A stretch of DNA of 30,979 nucleotides from CG03 sp034660675 (lineage in GTDB: Bacteria; CG03): assembly GCA_034660675.1 (NCBI GenBank), contig JAYEJT010000169.1, positions 1 through 30,979 of the forward strand, given 5' to 3'. The notes under the pieces are model-generated. The model saw only the letters and a program-made list of their open reading frames with translations, searched no databases and was not told the DNA's origin. Within the stretch, counting starts at the first letter, position 1. Each line of letters starts with the position of its first letter. The position numbers and the translations under genes are program-made. This document shows, one piece after another, positions 14,644-22,156 of the stretch.

Positions 14644-16221
14644 ATGTCTCATTTAGTCATTGCAAGAAAATACAGGCCGGCGAAATTTTCTGAAATTATA
14701 GGTCAGGGCCAGGTGACGGTGACGCTCGGAAACGCCATAGTCAAAGAAAAACTCGCCCATGCTTATGTTTTTTCGGGACCCAGGGGCGTCGGGAAGACCA
14801 CGGCCGCGCGTATTCTTGCCAAGGCGGTTAACTGCGCCGAGTATCCTTCTGCCGAACCCTGCAACAAATGTGATTCGTGTAAGGCTATACAGGCGGGAAG
14901 TTCAATGGATATAATAGAAATTGATGCCGCGTCCAACAGGGGTATTGAGGATATGAGGGAGCTGCGGGAGAACGCCGCTTTTGCTCCGTCTTCATCCCGC
15001 TTCAAGGTTTATGTGATTGATGAGGCGCATCAGATAACACCACCCGCTTTCAACGCGTTTTTGAAAACGCTTGAGGAGCCGCCGCCGTATATTATTTTTG
15101 TTCTGGCCACGACGGAGCCGGAAAAACTTCCGGTCACCATTCTTTCAAGATGTCAGCATTTTAAATTCAGTCTTGTGAATTCCGATGATGTGAAAGGCGT
15201 TCTTCGAAAAATATGCGTCAGCGAAAAAGTGCTTGTTTCGGACGGAGCCCTGGACGCGATGTGTGAAGAGGCTGCCGGTTCTATAAGAGACGCAGAGAGT
15301 ATTCTTGAGCAGGTTATTTCCTCGGCGCAGGGAAGGCAAATAGAGAGAGAGAATGTGGAATTCATTCTTGGTCTTGTCGCGAGCGCAAAAATCAAGGAGA
15401 CTCTTGTTGCTATATCTTTGAAGGACACAAAGGCGGCCTTTGCTTTGATAGGCGATATTTACAGCAAGGGCTTTAGCCTTCAGCAGTTTGTCAGGCAGCT
15501 GATAACGGCTTTCCGGGGAATTCTGGCGGATGTTTTAAGCGGCAATCCGGCCGGTGGATTTAAAAACCCTGACCGTGTTTACTGGATGCTTGAGAGTTTG
15601 TGCGCCGCTGAACAGAAAATGAAATGGTCGGAATACCCGAAAATTTTGCTGGAGCTGGCTTTTTACAAAATCACTTCGGACTTTATACCCATAGATGAAG
15701 TTATTTCACTTGCCGAAAGCGGTAACGAAGAGCGGTTGCCGCCGGAGACCGTTCGCTCTGCCGGGCGTGCGGAAATTGATTCTTCACGTCCTGCCGCCAA
15801 AATCGGGAAAAGGCCGCAAAGGTCTTCTGGGGAGGCGGCTTCTCCGGCCACCTCATCCGCGGACAGAGCCGTTGTCCTGACGGATCTGCTTAAGAGGGAA
15901 TGCGGCGCCGCCGGAAAACTCTTTGAATTTGCCGATGAGATTCGTGTTGACGGCAGCAAACTCTGTTGTCTTTTTTCCGGCGAAAAAGAGGCGCAGGCGA
16001 AACGCCTTCTCGCCAACAGTGAAATTATGGAAGAGGCGCTGGCGAGCCACGGCCATAAAGGCGTGACCATAGACGTGACCATTGTTATGCCTGAAAAAAC
16101 CGAAAACGTTTCCCCCGAAAAAAAAATAACGGAAGCCAGGCAGCTTGAAATGGAAGAGCCTGTTATAGCTAATATGCATAAACTTGCCGGAGGAGCCCTG
16201 GAAGGCAGGGAAGATGAGTAG
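14644..16221 (+). CDS. dnaX: DNA polymerase III subunit gamma/tau
   Basis: This 525-residue clamp-loader ATPase has Walker A (GPRGVGKTTAAR), the four-cysteine zinc module (Cys at NCAEY, CNKCDSC), Walker B VIDEAH and the SRC sensor motif (TILSRCQHF). The central helical domain is present, and the C-terminal region (LTDLLKRECGA to VTIDVTIV) resembles the conserved DnaX tail. Residues ~370-420 form a low-complexity Ser/Arg/Pro linker. A run of nine A bases lies at codons 492-495. It has no Shine-Dalgarno but a near-perfect promoter ending 5 bases upstream. The 3' end overlaps recR by 8 bp. Confidence 0.93.
   Translation: MSHLVIARKYRPAKFSEIIGQGQVTVTLGNAIVKEKLAHAYVFSGPRGVGKTTAARILAKAVNCAEYPSAEPCNKCDSCKAIQAGSSMDIIEIDAASNRGIEDMRELRENAAFAPSSSRFKVYVIDEAHQITPPAFNAFLKTLEEPPPYIIFVLATTEPEKLPVTILSRCQHFKFSLVNSDDVKGVLRKICVSEKVLVSDGALDAMCEEAAGSIRDAESILEQVISSAQGRQIERENVEFILGLVASAKIKETLVAISLKDTKAAFALIGDIYSKGFSLQQFVRQLITAFRGILADVLSGNPAGGFKNPDRVYWMLESLCAAEQKMKWSEYPKILLELAFYKITSDFIPIDEVISLAESGNEERLPPETVRSAGRAEIDSSRPAAKIGKRPQRSSGEAASPATSSADRAVVLTDLLKRECGAAGKLFEFADEIRVDGSKLCCLFSGEKEAQAKRLLANSEIMEEALASHGHKGVTIDVTIVMPEKTENVSPEKKITEARQLEMEEPVIANMHKLAGGALEGREDE
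16118..16126 (+). other. A9 homopolymer in dnaX, candidate slippage site
   Basis: Nine consecutive A bases span codons GAA AAA AAA ATA. Loss of one A (or +1 shift) gives GAA AAA AAA TAA, an immediate stop (494 residues). A -1 shift gives a nine-codon detour to TGA near 16146. Known dnaX genes use such runs (transcriptional slippage in Thermus, ribosomal frameshift in E. coli) to make two isoforms, but here only ~30 residues would be lost. Function is speculative. Confidence 0.3.
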
Positions 16222-16819
16222 TTTTTATTTTTGCATGGAAAGGCTGAAAGAAGCCTTTTACACACTCCCTTCCGTTACTCCGAAATATGCGGCCAAATTG
16301 GCCTCGGATTTTATCAAACTTCCCGCAGACGCAAGAAAAAAACTGCTCAACGAATTGAGTGATGCAGAAGGCTCTATTAAAGTGTGTTCTGTCTGCGGCA
16401 ATTATTCATCGGACGAAATCTGTGATATCTGCTCGGACGAGAGCAGAGACGCCTCTCTGATCTGTGTTGTGGAAGAAGTGATGGATTTGGCGGTGCTTGA
16501 AGATGCCGGTTTTAACGGAAAGTATCACATTCTCGGGGGAAGGATAGACCCTCTCAACAAAATTCTTCCGGAAAACCTGAACATGGATTCCCTCTTTAAA
16601 AGACTGGAGGGGGGAGCAGTGAAAGAGGTTGTTCTGGCGATGAATCTCAACCGGAAAGGTATCGCTACGGCCAGATACATATACAATGAAATTACGCGTC
16701 GTTTCGGCAATATAAAAATCAGTCATCCCGCTCACGGTCTTTCCGAAGGTTCCGAAATAATTTATGTCAATCCCCACACGCTGAAAGAAGCGCTTGAGGG
16801 GAGGCGCTCTTTTGAATGA
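16214..16819 (+). CDS. recR: Recombination mediator RecR
   Basis: Standard-length (201 residues) RecR. The N-terminal helix-hairpin-helix region reads LPSVTPKYAAKLASDFIK. The C4 zinc finger is CSVCGNYSSDEICDIC, and a Toprim domain follows (VVEEVMDLAVLEDAG, GGRIDPLNKILPENL). The usual TxEGEATA strand reads MNLNRKGIATARYI, a slight variant. ATG 16214 is preferred to ATG 16184 because GGAAGGCAGGG precedes it and the family N-terminus starts there. It works with RecO, encoded upstream. The ybaB/ebfC gene that normally sits between dnaX and recR is missing. Confidence 0.92.
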   Translation: MSSFYFCMERLKEAFYTLPSVTPKYAAKLASDFIKLPADARKKLLNELSDAEGSIKVCSVCGNYSSDEICDICSDESRDASLICVVEEVMDLAVLEDAGFNGKYHILGGRIDPLNKILPENLNMDSLFKRLEGGAVKEVVLAMNLNRKGIATARYIYNEITRRFGNIKISHPAHGLSEGSEIIYVNPHTLKEALEGRRSFE

Positions 16820-16899
16820 GCTTGTGTATACCCCAAAAAAATGCAGGGTAAAATAAGTGATAAAGTTAGCTATCGAAAAAATGTACGGAGGTTAAATTG

Positions 16900-18096
16900 A
16901 TGACCAAACTCATGAAAAAATACTGTCTTTCCGCTGCGGCTCTTTTCTTTTGCGCCGGCCTCGCGGACGCAGAGCTTATCGACGAGATGATTGAAGACGC
17001 GTTGAGCAAGGTTCCCGCATCGCTTGAAAACGTGCCGGAAAACCTGCAACGGGTCGCCATCTACTCCATTGAGCCCGACAAGACAAAAAAAGTAAACTCG
17101 GCCAACTTTCAGGATCAGCTGATAAGCGTTCTTCTGGAAAGCGGCCGCTTTTCGGTCATTGACAGACAAGCCCTCAACTATCTGATAGAAGAGCAGAAAC
17201 TCTCCCAGAGCGGCCTTGTCAGCACAGCTGAGATGGTAAAAATAGGGCAAGTCGTGGGCGTTCAGGGGTTTTTCTTCGGCTCGGTGGAATTTTCGGAAGA
17301 CCACCTGACGCTTAATCTCAAGCTGGTTGATGTGGAAAGCAGCGCCATAGTCTATTCCAAAAAGTTTTCCGGAAAAGCTGTAAGCGCCGCGCGCCTGGGC
17401 GTGGGCTTTGCCTCAGCCGGCGGAATTTATACGGCTCACACCCGGCATCTCATGTACGACTCATTCCTGGGCCGTTCAAAACTTATAGACGAAAAAGACT
17501 TTGCAGAGGAAGCAGCCTCCGGCTTTGCTGTTCTGTTTTCATACAAGCAGGGTTCGAAAATGATACGCTGGACCCAGATGGGGTTTGACATACAGTTCGG
17601 CCACCATAACGTATTAGAATACACGCCGGCAGGAAGCGTTGACCTTAACGACAGCCCTGCTGATACGGAAACGGACTACGGAATAAATTACGAACTGCAG
17701 GTGATATTCCTTAAACTGGTTCCGAAGTTATATCTGTCTTCAGAAAAGCTGTTCGGCTGGAAAAATGATATCCTGAACATTTATGCAGGAGTCGGCATGA
17801 ACATGCTGTTCTTCAGCGAAAGCATGGGCGGCTGGCAGTATGACAACGACACCTTTCAGCAGACAGACTATGACACTGAAGAAAGGGACGAGATGCTGTT
17901 TGCTGTAACCCCTGTCCTCGGGCTGGAATTCAACCTCTCAAAGTCCATTTCGCTGTTCGCTGAAACAAGCTTCTATTCCGAGTCAAAAATCACCGGCAGG
18001 GGCGAGGCTTATTTTGCGAAGATGAATTTCGACACCACCCCGGGCACCGCAGGCGGCATGGCAACAACCGCCGGACTCAAATACTACTGGAAATAA
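16900..18096 (+). CDS. CsgG-domain secreted protein with C-terminal beta-rich extension
   Basis: A Sec signal peptide (residues ~1-24, ending GLADA) precedes a CsgG-like domain (~residues 40-165: RVAIYSIEPDKT, SGRFSVIDRQALNYLIEEQKLSQSGLV, VVGVQGFFFGSV). The last ~200 residues contain alternating strands (WTQMGFDIQFGHHN; NIYAGVGMNMLFF; GLKYYWK) suggesting a barrel or barrel-like outer-membrane domain. True CsgG is a lipoprotein pore; no lipobox is seen here, so the export function is not assured. Perfect GGAGG (16887-16891) eight bases before ATG 16900 decides the start; a TTG just upstream is in frame. Codon choice differs from neighbours: TTC and AAC are frequent where neighbouring genes prefer TTT. 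It stands alone between recR and trxA. Confidence 0.75.
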   Translation: MTKLMKKYCLSAAALFFCAGLADAELIDEMIEDALSKVPASLENVPENLQRVAIYSIEPDKTKKVNSANFQDQLISVLLESGRFSVIDRQALNYLIEEQKLSQSGLVSTAEMVKIGQVVGVQGFFFGSVEFSEDHLTLNLKLVDVESSAIVYSKKFSGKAVSAARLGVGFASAGGIYTAHTRHLMYDSFLGRSKLIDEKDFAEEAASGFAVLFSYKQGSKMIRWTQMGFDIQFGHHNVLEYTPAGSVDLNDSPADTETDYGINYELQVIFLKLVPKLYLSSEKLFGWKNDILNIYAGVGMNMLFFSESMGGWQYDNDTFQQTDYDTEERDEMLFAVTPVLGLEFNLSKSISLFAETSFYSESKITGRGEAYFAKMNFDTTPGTAGGMATTAGLKYYWK

Positions 18097-18113
18097 TTAC
18101 TGAGGAAAGTTTT

Positions 18114-18127
18114 GACGGCATGCCGTC
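18114..18127. repeat. 14-bp perfect palindrome GACGGCATGCCGTC
   Basis: Perfect dyad 18 bases after the csgG-like stop. It has no T-tract, so it is not a classic Rho-independent terminator; it could be a protein-binding site or an RNA stem stabilising the 3' end. Confidence 0.6.
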
Positions 18128-18197
18128 ACCTAACAGAATTCAAAGCTAACGCAGTTTTTTGAACAGGACCATGGCCGTGGATAGAGGCAAACGGCGG

Positions 18198-18221
18198 GGG
18201 CCGGTGAATCCTTTCCGGCCC
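18198..18221 (+). other. GC-rich hairpin in the leader of the thioredoxin gene
   Basis: GGGCCGG, ten-base loop, CCGGCCC: a perfect 7-bp stem ending 66 bases before the trxA ATG. Flanking pieces GGCAAAC (18187-18193) and AACGCA (18224-18229) recall fragments of a class I cyclic di-GMP riboswitch, but the rest of that consensus is missing. The 190-bp gap 18097-18287 holds this, the palindrome at 18114 and no gene. Confidence 0.45.
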
Positions 18222-18287
18222 GGAACGCATCAAATTGGATGTGAGATTAAAAGTTGTGTTTAAGGTAAATACCAGGAGATAATAGCC

Positions 18288-18602
18288 ATGGTTATTGTGA
18301 ATGATTCTAATTTTGAGCAGGAAGTTGTTAAATCGGATATCCCGGTGCTGGTGGATTTTTACGCGGACTGGTGCGGGCCGTGCAAGATGATAGCTCCGGC
18401 GGTTGAAGAGCTTGCGAAGGAATACGAGGGTAAAATCAAAGTCTGTAAACTCGATGTTGATGAAGCCGGCCAGACGGCGGCAAAATATCGTATCAGCAGC
18501 ATACCGTTTGTAGGTTTCTTTAAAAACGGAAGTTTGGCCGATCAGCTCATAGGAGCCGTTCCGAAGGAAATGCTGGCCGCAAAAATAGATTCTATTTTAT
18601 AA
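18288..18602 (+). CDS. trxA: Thioredoxin
   Basis: Standard 104-residue thioredoxin with active site DWCGPCKM (WCGPC) and cis-proline segment ISSIPFVGFF. It is a cytoplasmic disulfide reductase; there is no signal peptide. AGGAG lies 9 bases before the ATG. It appears monocistronic: the next gene, lgt, begins 138 bp downstream behind its own ribosome site and an AT-rich TATATT box (18703-18708). That gap contains a CAAGC/GCTTG dyad (18629-18641) and no other recognisable feature. Confidence 0.95.
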   Translation: MVIVNDSNFEQEVVKSDIPVLVDFYADWCGPCKMIAPAVEELAKEYEGKIKVCKLDVDEAGQTAAKYRISSIPFVGFFKNGSLADQLIGAVPKEMLAAKIDSIL

Positions 18603-18740
18603 GCCGTTCCATATGAACCGCTGATTCACAAGCAGGGCTTGGGTTATTGCGTTAGAATTTAAAAAGCGGCGCTAAGTATTTATTTTTTGGCCGCAAATAT
18701 GTTATATTAAGTTCATGAAAAGATATTTTCAGGAGCTTTT

Positions 18741-19493
18741 GTGTTTCCGCGCATACTGAGCATAGGCCCCGTAACTCTTCATTCTTACGGGCTGATGGTT
18801 TTTGTTGCCGTTATGGCGGCATGGTTTGTGCTCAAAAAAGACACGGCGGGACGTATTGCCGAGCGTCGTCTTGAAGACATCGCTTTTTATTCGCTCGTAT
18901 GGGGGTTCCTTGCCGCGCGGCTGTTTCATTTTGTTTTCTGGGATTTTGAAACTTTGTTTTCAAAACCGCTGGAATTTTTTTATATCTGGCACGGCGGTCT
19001 GGCTGTGGGCGGAGGAATCATAGGCGGTTTTGCCGCGCTCGTTTATTTTTCAAAAAAAGAAAAAATTCCGTTTGCCGGTTTCTGTGATTATTTTGCCGCG
19101 CCCATGATTCTGGGGCAGGCTATAGGAAGAATCGGCTGTTTTTTGGCGGGCTGCTGCTACGGCAGTTCGTGCGGGCATTGGCCCGGAGTAATTTTCAGTA
19201 ACCCTTATTCTCTTGCACCTGCCGGTGTTCCAATACATCCTGTGCAGCTTTACGAAAGCGCCCTCAATTTTTTGCTTTTCGCGATTATTTTCAGGCTGCC
19301 GCTGAAAAAAACAGGTTTGCGTACTGTGAGCTATCTGGCCGGTTACGGGACAATAAGGTTTTTTATGGAATTCATCAGGGGCGACACTGTCCCCGGATTT
19401 CTGGGTTTAACAATAATGCAGATTATTGCTATTATCTTTGTAATTCCACCGCTGTTTTACCTGTACGTAGTGTTATGCGGACGCAAAAAATGA
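18741..19493 (+). CDS. lgt: Prolipoprotein diacylglyceryl transferase
   Basis: A 250-residue polytopic inner-membrane protein. Lgt motifs are HSYGLMV near the N-terminus, the signature GRIGCFLAGCCYG and HPVQLYESALNF. It transfers diacylglycerol from phosphatidylglycerol to the lipobox cysteine of prolipoproteins such as the LysM protein upstream. The signature loop has Cys where E. coli Lgt has Asn (GRIGN); this Cys-rich form recurs in some bacterial Lgt homologues. GTG start with AGGAG five bases upstream. It overlaps rnfD by 4 bp (ATGA) and therefore heads the rnf operon. Confidence 0.9.
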   Translation: MFPRILSIGPVTLHSYGLMVFVAVMAAWFVLKKDTAGRIAERRLEDIAFYSLVWGFLAARLFHFVFWDFETLFSKPLEFFYIWHGGLAVGGGIIGGFAALVYFSKKEKIPFAGFCDYFAAPMILGQAIGRIGCFLAGCCYGSSCGHWPGVIFSNPYSLAPAGVPIHPVQLYESALNFLLFAIIFRLPLKKTGLRTVSYLAGYGTIRFFMEFIRGDTVPGFLGLTIMQIIAIIFVIPPLFYLYVVLCGRKK

Positions 19494-20443
19494 AAAGAGA
19501 ATTTAAGATATCGCTTTCTCCCCATGATTTTTCACGTACTGATGTGCCCTCTGTCATGCGGAATGTTATTTTTGCCATGGCTCCGGCACTGATATATTCG
19601 CTGTATCTGTGGGGGAAACGGGCGGCTGTTCTTTATGCCGTTTGCGTTTTTTTTGCGTATGTTTCTGAATACGCGTTTTTAAAAATACGCGGAAAAAGCT
19701 TTGTCAATGACGGGAGCGCTCTTGTGTCGGGGCTTCTTTTTGCCATGACTCTGCCGCCGTCGCTCCCCCTTTCCTATGCGGCTTACGGAATTATTTTCGG
19801 CATAGTGTTCGGTAAACATTTTTACGGTGGCCTGGGGCAGAATATATTCAATCCGGCTCTTCTCGGAAGAGCTTTTCTGATGGCCGCTTTTCCCGTTGCT
19901 ATGACTTCATGGATATCTCCGCTTGATGCTCTCACGACGGCAACCCCTCTTGGCGCATGGAAATTCTCGGGCGAAATATGGGAGACGGGAAAAGTCTTTC
20001 TGGGGAACTGCCCGGGTTGCGTGGGGGAGACTTCCGCTGTTCTGCTTTTGGCGGGAGGCGTGTATCTTCTTGCCAGAAAAATCATTGATTACAGGGTGCC
20101 GTTGTTTTACATAGGCGCTGTAGGGCTTATTTCCTCTTTGTTTTATTTTTTTGGCGGGGCGGCTTACGGCAGTCCTGTTTTTCACGTTTTTTCTGGGGGG
20201 CTGATGCTCGGCGCTTTTTTTATGGCAACGGATCCGGTTACGCTCCCCGCTAATTTCAGGGGCCGGATTATTTTCGGAGCGGGCTGCGGTTTTTTTACGA
20301 TGCTGTTACGTTATTTCAGCGGTTTCCCGGAGGGGGTTATGTTTTCAATCCTCATAATGAACGCGTTTGCTCCGTTGCTTGAAAGAATTCCCGCGATGAA
20401 ATCCTTCGGGGAAAATATCAGGGTGAAGGAGAAAAAAAAGTGA
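19490..20443 (+). CDS. rnfD: Electron transport complex subunit RnfD
   Basis: A 317-residue membrane protein of the NqrB/RnfD family. It has the early PHDFSRTDVPSVMRNVIFA segment, FGKHFYGGLGQNIFNPALLGRAF, and the covalent flavin site ALTTATPLG (likely FMN-threonine T152). The MATDPVTLP and GVMFSILIMNAFAPL segments near the end are also typical. Rnf couples ferredoxin oxidation to ion pumping. Start taken as ATG 19490 (ATGA overlap with lgt); ATG 19475 is in frame but lies inside lgt. In most rnf operons rnfC precedes rnfD; here lgt occupies that position. Confidence 0.92.
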   Translation: MKREFKISLSPHDFSRTDVPSVMRNVIFAMAPALIYSLYLWGKRAAVLYAVCVFFAYVSEYAFLKIRGKSFVNDGSALVSGLLFAMTLPPSLPLSYAAYGIIFGIVFGKHFYGGLGQNIFNPALLGRAFLMAAFPVAMTSWISPLDALTTATPLGAWKFSGEIWETGKVFLGNCPGCVGETSAVLLLAGGVYLLARKIIDYRVPLFYIGAVGLISSLFYFFGGAAYGSPVFHVFSGGLMLGAFFMATDPVTLPANFRGRIIFGAGCGFFTMLLRYFSGFPEGVMFSILIMNAFAPLLERIPAMKSFGENIRVKEKKK

Positions 20444-20967
20444 GGAAAATCATGAGAATAAGTTTTTTCCTGTTTGGCCTGTGCTTTATCAGCGGGCTGA
20501 TCCTCTCTTTTGTGTGGGAAAAGTCCGCCGGGAAAATTACGGCAAACGAAAAAAAAGCCAGGATTGCAGCTGTTGAAACAATTTTTCCGGGTGAAGATAT
20601 CAGAGCTCTTTCAGCCGGCGGCGAACAGTACTGGAAAGCGGGCGGTACCGGCTACGCTTTTGAGGCCTCGATCATGGGTTTTCAGGATGAGATAGCGGCT
20701 GTGGTGGGGGTTGATAAAAATCTGAATAAAATCAGGGGAATCATAATTTTAAAATGTCTTGAAACCCCCGGGCTTGGCGGGGAAGTCACAAAAGACAGAT
20801 TTCTAAAACAGTTTCGCGGTAAGAATCCTCCGTTTAGCGTCGTGAAGACGCCCCCGCGCGGTAAATCAGACATTCAGGCTGTGACAGGCGCGACCATATC
20901 CTCCCGTGCGGTGGTGAAAATGATAAACGAAAGGCTGATAAAAATGAGAGCGGTGATAAAGCGGTGA
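20440..20967 (+). CDS. rnfG: Electron transport complex subunit RnfG
   Basis: This 175-residue protein has one N-terminal membrane anchor (FFLFGLCFISGLILSFVW) and an extracytoplasmic FMN-binding domain: LETPGLGGEV, then TGATISS with the flavinylated Thr152. It carries electrons between RnfD and the other subunits on the outer face. GTG 20440 is supported by AAGGAG eight bases upstream and a GTGA overlap with rnfD; ATG 20452 is an alternative. Length is at the short end for the family. Confidence 0.9.
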   Translation: MRKIMRISFFLFGLCFISGLILSFVWEKSAGKITANEKKARIAAVETIFPGEDIRALSAGGEQYWKAGGTGYAFEASIMGFQDEIAAVVGVDKNLNKIRGIIILKCLETPGLGGEVTKDRFLKQFRGKNPPFSVVKTPPRGKSDIQAVTGATISSRAVVKMINERLIKMRAVIKR

Positions 20968-21584
20968 AAGAACTTTTTAAGGGTATTTTTGAGAAAAATC
21001 CGATATTGTATTATCTGCTCGGTTTGTGTCCGGCGCTGGCGGTGACGACAAATGTGAAGAACGCTGTGACCATGGGGTTGAGCGTTATATTTGTGCTGTT
21101 TTTCAGCAATGTCATAATTTCAATTATCAGAAAAACCGTGCCTCATCAGGTGAGGATAGCCTCTTATATAGTGGTGATAGCGACATTTGTGACAATAGCC
21201 GATATTTTTATCAAAGCCAATTATTATGAAATGAGCCGTGCCCTGGGGCCGTTCATTCCTCTCATTGTCGTCAACTGTATAATACTCGGCCGCGCTGAAG
21301 CTTTCGCTTCGCGTCACGGCGTCGTTTCGTCGATGCTGGACGCGCTGGGTATGGGTGCCGGTTTCACGCTGGTGTTGTGTTTTATGGCTGCGGTCCGTGA
21401 GATTTTAGGTTCCGGTACTTTTTTCGGCATGAAAGCCGTGCCCGGGTTTTTCCCGCAGTTCCTTGTTATGATACTTCCGGCGGGGGCTTTTATAACCCTG
21501 GGGCTGATAGTGGGGCTTCACCGTGCCGTTGATATGAGAATAAAAAAGCGTGACAGTGGCGTTAAAAGGGAGGCCGTCCGGTGA
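20964..21584 (+). CDS. rnfE: Electron transport complex subunit RnfE
   Basis: A 206-residue polytopic member of the RnfA/RnfE/NqrDE family. The N-terminus NPILYYLLGLCPALAVTTNVKN is specific for the RnfE/NqrD side. LIVVNCIILGRAEAFA carries the membrane Cys proposed to bind the Fe-S cluster shared with RnfA. GTG start in a GTGA overlap with rnfG. Confidence 0.93.
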   Translation: MKELFKGIFEKNPILYYLLGLCPALAVTTNVKNAVTMGLSVIFVLFFSNVIISIIRKTVPHQVRIASYIVVIATFVTIADIFIKANYYEMSRALGPFIPLIVVNCIILGRAEAFASRHGVVSSMLDALGMGAGFTLVLCFMAAVREILGSGTFFGMKAVPGFFPQFLVMILPAGAFITLGLIVGLHRAVDMRIKKRDSGVKREAVR

Positions 21585-22156
21585 ATTATGTTCTCATTTT
21601 CATAGGGGCCGCCATTGTAAACAATTTTATTCTAAGTTATTTTCTGGGAATCTGTCCTTTTCTGGGAGTTTCCACGGATTTGAAAAAAGCCTCAGGCATG
21701 GGTTTCGCCGTAACCTTTGTGATGGTGATAGCCGCTTCGGCGACCTGGGGCATTTATCACAAAATTCTGGTGCCGTACAATTTGCAGTATCTGCAGAATG
21801 TGGCGTTTATACTCGTTATAGCCAGTCTCGTGCAGTTTGTTGAAATGTTTTTGAAAAAATTTATTCCTCCGCTTTACAAGGGTCTTGGAATATATCTGCC
21901 CCTGATAACAACCAACTGCGCTATACTCGGTCTGACGCTGTTTATGGTGATAAAAGATTATGATTTTATGGAAAGTCTTTTTTTTGCTTTCGGGGCGGGA
22001 AGCGGATTTCTGCTTGCTTTGCTTATAATGGCGGGAATCAGAGTACGGCTTGACAGCGCTGATATTCCGGGGCCGTTTAAGGGCGCCGGAATAGCGCTTA
22101 TAACCGCCGGATGCCTTGCTCTGGTTTTTATGGGTTTTTCGGGTATGATGAAATGA
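21581..22156 (+). CDS. rnfA: Electron transport complex subunit RnfA
   Basis: A 191-residue paralogue of RnfE with six predicted membrane segments. VNNFILSYFLGICPFLGVST and IYLPLITTNCAILG mark RnfA/NqrE, with the two conserved Cys residues in half-membrane helices. GTG start, GTGA overlap with rnfE. Standard length. Confidence 0.94.
   Translation: MNYVLIFIGAAIVNNFILSYFLGICPFLGVSTDLKKASGMGFAVTFVMVIAASATWGIYHKILVPYNLQYLQNVAFILVIASLVQFVEMFLKKFIPPLYKGLGIYLPLITTNCAILGLTLFMVIKDYDFMESLFFAFGAGSGFLLALLIMAGIRVRLDSADIPGPFKGAGIALITAGCLALVFMGFSGMMK

Noticed and set aside
15663..16265. 200-codon minus-strand frame
   Set aside because: Antisense to the 3' end of dnaX and the start of recR; low-complexity and without family resemblance.
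16822..16854. TTGTGT and TAAAAT upstream of the CsgG-domain gene as a promoter
   Set aside because: Spacing is 21 bp, too long for sigma70; no better pair found.
18185..18245. Possible class I cyclic di-GMP riboswitch before thioredoxin
   Set aside because: Only GGCAAAC and AACGCA pieces match; the paired stems and the AAAGCC segment are missing. Kept as an unassigned structured leader.
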